A stretch of 11,585 bases of DNA from Methanosphaera sp. SHI613 (GTDB lineage: Archaea > Methanobacteriota > Methanobacteria > Methanobacteriales > Methanobacteriaceae): assembly GCA_003266145.1 (NCBI GenBank), contig MVJJ01000037.1, positions 1 to 11,585 on the forward strand, given 5' to 3'. Numbering within the stretch: position 1 is the first letter of the stretch; every line of letters starts with the position of its first letter. Shown piece by piece: positions 5,971-11,585 of this stretch. The position numbers and the translations under genes are program-made. The notes under the pieces are model-generated. The model made no database searches. It saw nothing but the letters and a program-made list of their open reading frames with translations, and had not been told where the DNA came from.

Positions 5971-6456
5971 TTATGCATCTTCCATTACCAGTATATTATT
6001 AATCAATTCTTCACTTGGAGCGGTTATAGTGACTGCCTTATTATTAAATCTATAACCAAAGGTAATTGAATTGCCATCCTTTTTAAGATAGCCTTGATAG
6101 CCCATAAGTGTTTTATTCTCAGCACCTTGAGTTATCTGAGAAAGTGTTTGTTCATCAACGTCCATACCACTTAAATCAACTACAGATATTATTATCTCCT
6201 TAGCATCAGAACTTACGAACGTTTCCTGATTTAAGACATATGTCATGTCTCCAAAAGTATTCGTTTGGTTAACTATTGTTTTGGTAGTGTTCTTTTCATA
6301 TCCCTCGGGAATATTAAATTCGACATTATCTATCGATATATCTGCCTGCAAATCAGGTCCCCCACTACCGGATACATCTGATGAACTTACTCCTCCAGAT
6401 AAAATTACTGCCAAGATAACCAATATCAAAATAGATAATACTTTTTTGAAATCCAT
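5971..6456 (-). CDS. Small secreted or membrane-anchored protein, 161 aa
   Basis: The start is ATG at 6456, with AGGTGAG six bases upstream (about 6463-6469). Residues 5-20 form a hydrophobic signal or anchor (VLSILILVILAVILS), followed by a Gly/Ser-rich spacer (GGVSSSDVSGSGG). The rest, about 36-161, is a compact domain: IDNVEFNIPEGYEKNTT, a strand-rich middle with TYVLNQETF and EIIISVVD, then GYQGYLKKDGNSITFGYRF and VTITAPSEELINNIL. From memory, small exported proteins with a 'F-x-I-P-x-G-(Y/F)' opening and a closing 'V-x-I-x-A-P' are common in Methanobrevibacter and Methanosphaera and are of unknown function. There is no Cys at the cut site, so it is not a classical lipoprotein. A TATA-like box lies at 6494-6500. 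It probably works outside the membrane; its role is unknown. Confidence 0.75.
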   Translation of the reverse strand: MDFKKVLSILILVILAVILSGGVSSSDVSGSGGPDLQADISIDNVEFNIPEGYEKNTTKTIVNQTNTFGDMTYVLNQETFVSSDAKEIIISVVDLSGMDVDEQTLSQITQGAENKTLMGYQGYLKKDGNSITFGYRFNNKAVTITAPSEELINNILVMEDA

Positions 6457-6493
6457 ATCTTTCTCACCTAATTATATTATTGCATGTTAATTG

Positions 6494-6500
6494 TTATAAA
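6494..6500 (-). promoter_or_regulatory. TATA box of the 161-aa secreted-protein gene
   Basis: The minus strand reads ACTTTATAAC. A start about 23-25 bases downstream, near 6473, gives a leader of about 16 bases that just includes the AGGTGAG site. Spacing and sequence agree well. Confidence 0.45.
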
Positions 6501-6640
6501 GTATTTGTTTAGCCGTAAGAGGATTTTTTTTATGATTTAATAAATCCATCCATATCTATATTTTCATAAGAATTCGATTAGTATAATGAATTTTCAAAGC
6601 ATTTCAAGAGAGGTACCATTACTCTAAATACAATCATAAA

Positions 6641-6648
6641 TTATATAA
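6641..6648 (+). promoter_or_regulatory. Candidate TATA box for pyruvate kinase
   Basis: TTATATAA preceded by an A-rich BRE-like stretch (CATAAA). The inferred start near 6672 leaves a long leader of about 105 bases before the ATG at 6779, which could hold regulation. A weaker AT box near 6707-6714 would give a leader of about 45 bases. Confidence 0.3.
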
Positions 6649-6778
6649 CAGTATCCTTCTAAAACTATTAATAAGTTGAAACGATGAGATATACTGTAAA
6701 ATGATGATTATTTACATTTCAATAATAGTTATCTCTTGATTGTATTCCATCAGTAAAACAATATTAGGAGCATTTAAA

Positions 6779-8182
6779 ATGAAGAAGACAAAAATCATAT
6801 GCAGTATAGGACCGGCTTCCGATTCTGTTGAGGTTATGGGTAAAATGGTAAATGAAGGCATGGATTGTGCACGAATTAACCTTAGTCATGCTACAGAGGA
6901 GAACATGATAAAAACGATAGAGACAATCAGACAAGTACGTAATGAAACGGGCGTACCCGTCGCTGTGATGTATGACACAAAAGGACCTGAATTCAGGACT
7001 TTAGAATTCAAAGAGGAAGGAGTAACACTAAAAAAAGGTGAGCACATCAAGATGAGCAAAAATTGTTTACTTGGTACAGAGGAGGAATTCGGAGTAAATC
7101 ACCCTGAAGCAATTGATTTTATTGAAGTTGGAGATGAAGTACTTATAGACAATGCTTTATTTGAATTGAAAGTCATTGAAAAGAAAGAGGATCATGTTGT
7201 GTTGGAAGCCGTGGGTGATGGTAAGATACTTAACCATAAAACGATTAATGTTCCTGGAGTGGATTTGAAGTTAAAATTTATTAGTGATGTGGATAAAAAG
7301 GATATCACCTTTGCAGCTACACATGCCTGTGATTACCTTGCATTATCCTTCGTAAACAGTAAAGAGGATGTGATGGAAGCTCGCCAAATCGTTAAAAATG
7401 CCGGGGGAGATGCACTTATAATTTCAAAAATCGAAAGCAAAAAGGGTATTGATAACATTGATGAAATAATCGATGAATCAGATGGAATTATGGTAGCACG
7501 TGGTGACCTGGGTGTGGAGGTTCCACTTGAAAAATTACCTATGCTTCAAAAAAGTATCATAAGAAAATGTCGTCAAAAAGGTAAGTTTGCTATTGTCGCC
7601 ACGGAAATGCTGGCATCAATGTATGAAAATCCTAGACCAACACGGGCTGAAGTATCAGATATAGCTAATGCGATATTGGATGGAACAGATTGTGTGATGC
7701 TATCCGGTGAGACTACAGTTGGAAAATATCCAATCCAATCCGTTGCAATTATGAGCAAGATATGTAAATATGTAGAATCGACAATTGACTATACAAAACA
7801 TGTATCATATAAGGGAATTATAGGTGTCAGTGATACAATTGCCCGGTTGGTTGTGGATGCCGTTGAATACTCTGATATCAAGGCAATAGTGACAACCACA
7901 ATGACAGGCTTTACCGCCCGTAAAATAAGTAACTTAAGACCAAATACCACCATACTTGCTTGTTGTCCATCAAGCCATATAGCAGAGAAAGTAGTGCTAA
8001 ACTTCGGTGTCAAGCCAGTGATAACAAATATCTATGAAAGTACTGATAAAATGGTTGCAAACTGTAAAAAAGTAGCTCAACAAGAATTTGATTTAAACAA
8101 GGGTGATTTGATAATAATTACCGGGGGTTTTCCTATAGGTAAATCAAGGAGAACCAACTATCTGAGGATTATGGAGATATGA
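6779..8182 (+). CDS. pyk: Pyruvate kinase, 467 aa
   Basis: Converts phosphoenolpyruvate and ADP to pyruvate and ATP in the cytoplasm. The start is ATG at 6779, eight bases after AGGAG (6766-6770), and the product opens with the family's TKIICSIGPAS; the upstream in-frame TTG at 6740 has no ribosome site. Domain A motifs are present: ARINLSHAT (31-39), DTKGPEFRT (66-74), ISKIESKKG (215-223, with catalytic Lys217 and metal ligand Glu219), MVARGDLGVE (238-247, with Asp243) and ATEML (274-278). The B lid covers about 70-170 and the C domain about 340-467. At 467 aa it has the standard length, without the extra C-terminal phosphotransfer domain of some bacterial enzymes. Asp66, Thr67 and Glu71 are the residues associated with K+-dependent enzymes. 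Oddities are ATEML for the usual ATQML and MYDTKGPEF for the usual LLDTKGPEI. It appears monocistronic, with a hairpin and T10 tract after it. Confidence 0.97.
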   Translation: MKKTKIICSIGPASDSVEVMGKMVNEGMDCARINLSHATEENMIKTIETIRQVRNETGVPVAVMYDTKGPEFRTLEFKEEGVTLKKGEHIKMSKNCLLGTEEEFGVNHPEAIDFIEVGDEVLIDNALFELKVIEKKEDHVVLEAVGDGKILNHKTINVPGVDLKLKFISDVDKKDITFAATHACDYLALSFVNSKEDVMEARQIVKNAGGDALIISKIESKKGIDNIDEIIDESDGIMVARGDLGVEVPLEKLPMLQKSIIRKCRQKGKFAIVATEMLASMYENPRPTRAEVSDIANAILDGTDCVMLSGETTVGKYPIQSVAIMSKICKYVESTIDYTKHVSYKGIIGVSDTIARLVVDAVEYSDIKAIVTTTMTGFTARKISNLRPNTTILACCPSSHIAEKVVLNFGVKPVITNIYESTDKMVANCKKVAQQEFDLNKGDLIIITGGFPIGKSRRTNYLRIMEI

Positions 8183-8189
8183 TGAGAAT

Positions 8190-8209
8190 AATAGAACTAC
8201 CGTTCTATT
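8190..8209 (+). terminator. Hairpin just after pyruvate kinase
   Basis: AATAGAAC and GTTCTATT form a perfect 8-bp stem around a TACC loop, starting eight bases after the stop codon. The stem is followed by a mixed T-rich stretch and then by the T10 tract at 8255-8264. It may act as a terminator or protect the mRNA 3' end. Confidence 0.5.
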
Positions 8210-8254
8210 TTAAATACCTTCTTTTGAAAAAATTTGTAAAAAGTTAGGATATTA

Positions 8255-8264
8255 TTTTTTTTTT
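8255..8264 (+). terminator. T10 tract, likely terminator of pyruvate kinase
   Basis: Ten consecutive Ts on the plus strand about 72 bases after the stop codon, the longest plus-strand T-run near the gene. This is typical of archaeal termination. Confidence 0.5.
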
Positions 8265-8322
8265 AAATCTGTGTATCCTTTGATTTCTAAAAAGTAATCT
8301 AATTAATAATAATAGTATAATT

Positions 8323-8337
8323 AAAAAATAAAAAAAA
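8323..8337 (-). terminator. Oligo-T terminator of the ABC operon
   Basis: The minus strand has T7 and T6 runs separated by one A, about 80-95 bases after the permease stop. With the plus-strand T10 tract, the 233-bp convergent intergenic region thus holds terminators for both directions and no gene. Confidence 0.4.
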
Positions 8338-8400
8338 GTATTTTTAATGTTTTCATTCTTTTAGTAATCTTAACATGTAAAGAATATAAAAATAATGGTT

Positions 8401-8427
8401 GAAAGAGAATAAAAATTACTCTCTTTC
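8401..8427 (-). terminator. Hairpin overlapping the permease stop codon
   Basis: GAAAGAGA (8401-8408) and TCTCTTTC (8420-8427) form a perfect 8-bp stem with an 11-base loop. On the minus strand the 5' arm lies in the last codons of the permease and the loop contains its TAA. It is followed by AACCATTATTTTTA, only weakly T-rich, so mRNA 3'-end protection is as likely as termination. Confidence 0.4.
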
Positions 8428-10707
8428 TTTTTTAAGTGCTTCAACCATATCTATTTTTTTGAGTTGATTTGAAAGCAGTAAATTTACAATCAATGAGACT
8501 GCAATTGTTATTGCGAAACTTATGGCTATTGTAGTCACGGAATAATTTGCTGGATAATAAAGCTTATCAGAAGTGCTCCTGATTGACTCCAATAGATAGT
8601 ATCCTGCTGGAACCCCTATAATAAAACCAACAACCGTTATGGATAGGTATTGTGTGAGAAACAACCTTCTTAAATCAGCAAATTTAAATCCTAAAACCTT
8701 TAATGTTGCCATATCCCGTTCTACTTCCGTAAATCCTAGAAGACCTAGACTATACAATACAACCATTGCCAAGATGACTGCAAATATAACCAATAATATG
8801 ATTAGCTGATTTGCAGTTTTACTAAGTTTATCCCAACTGTTTGTTAAATCAGCATGTGTATTGATACTTCCTACACCATCTGCCTTATCTGTAACATTTT
8901 TATCAGTAACTATTTCTGTTGCCTTAAATGAAATATGATTTTTTTCTGCACAAGCCTGTGATATTGTAATTCCCTGCTCAGATGGATCACCATAAATGGC
9001 ATCAACCGTCGAGTTAACCCAAGTATCATTTCCATACAAATGCCACTGTATATTATCTCCAACTTCCAAATTGTATTCATCGGCTATTTTTTGAGAAATT
9101 GAAACACCTTCTGAAGGCAATGTAATTTCATGCCTATATTTATCTGTTGGAGTGATTAATGATGATTTATCCCGAACTGTCAGCATTTCAGTTTTCTTAA
9201 TACCATTAGCTTTAATCTGTATTGATTTGGTCATTAATGCAGTACCATTAACATCTTTAACAATAGAATCTACTTGTGATTGTGAAACATTATTCTGCAG
9301 GATAAGTTGTGTTTGATAATGATTAATATCATCATATTTCCAATCTTTCAAATCAGTAACACCATCATGCATTCCAAATGCTGAAATAAGAAGTATTGTA
9401 CAGCCAATAACTCCTAAAAGTGTGATAATTGTCCTTAATTTATTACGATTAATATCTCTAATGTTCCACCTTAAAGTAAAGCTTAATTTATCCCATAGTT
9501 TAGTATTCTCAATAAATCCTATCTTATTAATTTTAGGTGGCTTTGACTTCAAAGTTGATGAAGGCGATTCACGCATAATCTTTGCAATTGCAATATAAGA
9601 ACATATAACTGAACCCAATACTATTAAAAGGGCCACATATATGAAAGTCATATTAAATCCTGGTTCCCAGTAGGGCAAGGTATAATAAGACTGCATTGTT
9701 TCAACAAAGAGATAAGGAATTGTTCTATGACCAACAATTATACCCAAAATACTACCCAACAATGTCAGAATAGTCCCATAGGATAAATAATGCCTTATTA
9801 ATGCACTATTTTCAAAACCTAAAGCTTTTAAAGTTCCTATTTGTGTTCTTTGATGATTTACTATACGCGTCATCGTGGAAAGCAAAATTAAAAGTGCAAC
9901 AACAACAAATATAATTGGAAACATCACAGCTATAATTACGTGCTGTTGGATTTCATGCTGTATCTGATAGTCACTATCACTATCCTCACGAGGCATAAAT
10001 GCCCCACCATTTATGATATCAGTATGTCCCTTATCCTCCAGCATTTGACGAGTCTGATTGTAATATTTTTCATTATCTACATTAGACGTCATTAATAGCT
10101 TGTTGTATTTAATATCTGGATTAGGATATGCCTTATAGGATAAATATCCAAATCCCTGATATTTAAAATCGGATACTAAACCGCTTTCTGGTCTTTCATA
10201 TACATAATCTGGTGAATATCCCAGTCCCCTGATTGTCTTATTTAATGTGAGACCATTTACATCTAAAGATATATTATCTCCAACACTTAAATTCTTTGCC
10301 TTGGCAAAGCGTGCATCCAACCATATACCTTTGTCATCACCCAAATCAATATCTCCACCTTCAACGGGATAATACTTGGAAATATTATTTTTTTCTAAGA
10401 AATGCAATGTAACCGTAGGATTGTTATCCAACTGAGCTATCGATTTAACGACAAGTTGCCTTTCAACACCAGTTGTTGAAGCCATATCCTGAAAATCCTT
10501 AACAAGACTATCATTGAATTCATCATCAAATGCATAAGCATCCGCCATGTTAGTTTCATTGTAATATCTGTTGAGGTTATCCTGAAGACCTTGAACTTCA
10601 GATCCATTTCCGGAAAAAGCGAGTAATGTAATAAAAGACATTAGAAATATGGCAATAAACTGCATTTTATGTTCTTTCATATCACGCAACATCTTTTTGA
10701 ATAACAT
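8416..10707 (-). CDS. ABC transporter permease, FtsX/MacB type with two FtsX domains, 763 aa
   Basis: Membrane part of an ABC system of the LolCDE/MacB superfamily. These usually move lipids, peptides or drugs from the membrane outward, or transmit force, rather than importing solutes. Predicted helices lie at about 17-33, 257-278, 309-330, 355-377, 426-445, 633-655, 687-705 and 724-746, giving two copies of the 1+3 arrangement. Large extracellular MacB-like domains lie at about 35-255 and 447-630, with many N-x-S/T sequons. Each FtsX domain carries its hallmark: TQIGTLKALGF (about 288-298) and RDMATLKVLGF (about 664-674). The single chain probably acts with two ATPase subunits. The start is ATG at 10707; its GGTGAT ribosome site overlaps the TGA of the upstream ATPase gene, so translation is coupled. 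The substrate cannot be inferred. The length, near 760 aa, is normal for two-domain members. Confidence 0.92.
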   Translation of the reverse strand: MLFKKMLRDMKEHKMQFIAIFLMSFITLLAFSGNGSEVQGLQDNLNRYYNETNMADAYAFDDEFNDSLVKDFQDMASTTGVERQLVVKSIAQLDNNPTVTLHFLEKNNISKYYPVEGGDIDLGDDKGIWLDARFAKAKNLSVGDNISLDVNGLTLNKTIRGLGYSPDYVYERPESGLVSDFKYQGFGYLSYKAYPNPDIKYNKLLMTSNVDNEKYYNQTRQMLEDKGHTDIINGGAFMPREDSDSDYQIQHEIQQHVIIAVMFPIIFVVVALLILLSTMTRIVNHQRTQIGTLKALGFENSALIRHYLSYGTILTLLGSILGIIVGHRTIPYLFVETMQSYYTLPYWEPGFNMTFIYVALLIVLGSVICSYIAIAKIMRESPSSTLKSKPPKINKIGFIENTKLWDKLSFTLRWNIRDINRNKLRTIITLLGVIGCTILLISAFGMHDGVTDLKDWKYDDINHYQTQLILQNNVSQSQVDSIVKDVNGTALMTKSIQIKANGIKKTEMLTVRDKSSLITPTDKYRHEITLPSEGVSISQKIADEYNLEVGDNIQWHLYGNDTWVNSTVDAIYGDPSEQGITISQACAEKNHISFKATEIVTDKNVTDKADGVGSINTHADLTNSWDKLSKTANQLIILLVIFAVILAMVVLYSLGLLGFTEVERDMATLKVLGFKFADLRRLFLTQYLSITVVGFIIGVPAGYYLLESIRSTSDKLYYPANYSVTTIAISFAITIAVSLIVNLLLSNQLKKIDMVEALKKERE

Positions 10708-10710
10708 GAA

Positions 10711-10716
10711 ATCACC
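10711..10716 (-). promoter_or_regulatory. Ribosome site GGTGAT overlapping the ATPase stop codon
   Basis: The TGA stop of the ATPase (10712-10714) lies inside GGTGAT, which is the ribosome site for the permease ATG at 10707. Only four bases separate the genes. The arrangement favours translational coupling and a fixed subunit ratio. Confidence 0.65.
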
Positions 10717-11416
10717 ATTTTATGGCATCAATGGGTTGAGGATTCTCATTTATCTCAATACCCTCAATTTGACCATTCTTAATGTGGATAATCTTATTTG
10801 CAATCTTCGCAAATTCACCGTTATGGGTTACTATAATTACAGTCGTATTCTCTTCTTCACATAATTTTACTAACAGTTCCATAATCATTTTTCCGGTATT
10901 CGAATCAAGCGCACCAGTAGGTTCATCACATAAAAGCATTTTAGGATTTTTAGCTATTGCCCTTGCAATAGATACCCTTTGCTGTTCTCCACCCGATAAT
11001 TCAGATGGAAACTTATCGATATGCTCAGATAATCCAACCTTGTCTAATATTTCACTTCCATCAATATCATCATCAACAACATCGTTTAAAAGTTCAATAT
11101 TTTCACAGGCAGTTAAGTTAGGAATTAAGTTATAGAATTGAAAGATAAAACCTATTTCCTTTGCACGATAACGTGTAAGTTCCTTATCGGAGTACTCGGA
11201 AATATTTTCACCATCAATAATGATTTTTCCCCTCGTAGGACGATCAAGACCTCCTAAAAGATTAAGTAGTGTTGATTTACCACTACCTGAAGGTCCAAGA
11301 ATCACGACAAGTTCCCCTTCGCCAATATCCAAGTTAAGAGAATCAGCCGCTTTAATTATATGAGTTCCCATTTTATATTCTTTTGAAACATTATTAAATT
11401 CTATCAACGATTTCAT
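10712..11416 (-). CDS. ABC transporter ATPase, LolD/MacB family, 234 aa
   Basis: Nucleotide-binding subunit that powers the adjacent permease. All motifs are intact: Walker A GPSGSGKST (41-49), Q-loop FQFYNLIP (Gln93), signature LSGGEQQR (140-147), Walker B MLLCDEPTGALD (160-171, catalytic Glu165) and the H-loop THN (His198). The combination LNLLGGLDRPT after Walker A, and ADEPTGALD-like Walker B, is typical of the LolD/FtsE/MacB group. The length of 234 aa is normal. The start is ATG at 11416, with AGGAG (11423-11427) six bases upstream. It is the first gene of a two-gene operon with a four-base spacer to the permease. Its promoter region carries a dyad and repeated half-sites that suggest control by a DNA-binding regulator; no regulator gene is in the window. 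Confidence 0.95.
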   Translation of the reverse strand: MKSLIEFNNVSKEYKMGTHIIKAADSLNLDIGEGELVVILGPSGSGKSTLLNLLGGLDRPTRGKIIIDGENISEYSDKELTRYRAKEIGFIFQFYNLIPNLTACENIELLNDVVDDDIDGSEILDKVGLSEHIDKFPSELSGGEQQRVSIARAIAKNPKMLLCDEPTGALDSNTGKMIMELLVKLCEEENTTVIIVTHNGEFAKIANKIIHIKNGQIEGIEINENPQPIDAIKW

Positions 11417-11433
11417 TTTAAACTCCTATAATA

Positions 11434-11526
11434 TTCTAATTAACAATAAATTTTCTAATTTATGTATAAAATTATCTAATCCATACTATATAATTTTTTA
11501 GGGGTCTAGAAAATTAGTTCTAATTT
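11434..11526. promoter_or_regulatory. Operator-like dyad and repeated TTCTAATT half-sites upstream of the ABC operon
   Basis: AAATTAG-TT-CTAATTT (11511-11526) is a perfect 7-bp inverted repeat with a 2-base spacer, placed just upstream of the TATA box on minus. The half-site TTCTAATT recurs exactly at 11434-11441 and 11453-11460 and imperfectly (ATCTAATC) at 11474-11481. Taking the C of each half-site, the distances are 19, 21 and 44 bases, close to whole double turns of the helix, so all face one side of the DNA. Sites thus lie upstream of, within and downstream of the promoter, as expected for a repressor or dual regulator. Confidence 0.4.
11486..11493 (-). promoter_or_regulatory. TATA box of the ABC operon
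   Basis: The minus strand reads AAAAAATTATATAGTA: an A-rich BRE-like stretch followed by TTATATAG. A start about 25 bases downstream, near 11462-11466, gives a leader of about 45-50 bases containing the AGGAG site. Confidence 0.45.
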
Positions 11527-11585
11527 AACCACCATTAAAGTCTTATTTTTTATTATAATCTATTAAATTAAAGTCAGTTAAAAAT

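Larger units (their letters stand above)
6457..6778. other. 322-bp divergent intergenic region upstream of pyruvate kinase
   Basis: No gene-like ORF was seen here. The left end holds the promoter of the minus-strand secreted-protein gene. GGATTT (6521-6526) and AAATCC (6542-6547) can pair with a 15-base loop. TTATATAA (6641-6648) is the best plus-strand TATA candidate and would give the pyruvate kinase mRNA a leader of about 105 bases. AGGAG at 6766-6770 is the ribosome site. No riboswitch or operator could be identified by eye. Confidence 0.5.

Noticed and set aside
6740..6778. Longer N-terminus of pyruvate kinase from a TTG at 6740
   Set aside because: The AGGAG site at 6766-6770 points to the ATG at 6779, and the family begins with the TKIICSIGP strand directly after the start.

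Overview
The window is very AT-rich and reads as a methanogenic archaeon of the Methanobacteriales, most likely Methanosphaera or a close relative. This rests on a large Asn-rich adhesin-like surface protein (beta-helix plus Ig-like repeats), small secreted proteins with many N-glycosylation sequons, Shine-Dalgarno sites of the GGTGAT/AGGAG type a few bases before ATG, TATA-like promoters and oligo-T terminators. The genus is an inference from protein style and base composition; no rRNA or tRNA gene lies in the window.

Layout. 1-454 holds two tandem short ORFs on the minus strand, each with a good GGTGAT site. 454-946 is gene-free but not featureless: it has a TATA-like box, six direct copies of a G-rich 17-bp repeat (536-755), and helically phased A-tracts (819-933). 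947-4465 carries two minus-strand genes for exported proteins: the 885-aa adhesin-like protein and, upstream of it, a 247-aa secreted protein. At 4581-4895 a small plus-strand membrane protein meets, with zero spacing, a minus-strand GNAT acetyltransferase (4896-5501). A small zinc-ribbon protein (5564-5833) and a 161-aa secreted protein (5971-6456) follow, both on minus. A 322-bp divergent intergenic region leads to pyruvate kinase (6779-8182, plus). After a convergent intergenic region with terminators for both strands comes a minus-strand ABC operon: an ATPase (10712-11416) translationally coupled to an eight-helix FtsX/MacB-type permease (8416-10707). Its promoter region (11417-11585) contains a dyad and repeated half-sites.

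How the parts relate. The adhesin, the two signal-peptide proteins and the ABC permease are cell-envelope functions. Pyruvate kinase is central carbon metabolism and appears to be its own unit. The zinc-ribbon and GNAT genes are co-directional and may be co-expressed, though A/T tracts between them could also separate them. Most of the window is ordinary Methanobacteriales gene content. The parts that coding genes do not explain are the G-rich repeat array next to the short ORFs, the phased A-tracts beside it, and the operator-like structure upstream of the ABC operon, which includes a degenerate match to the same G-rich repeat.
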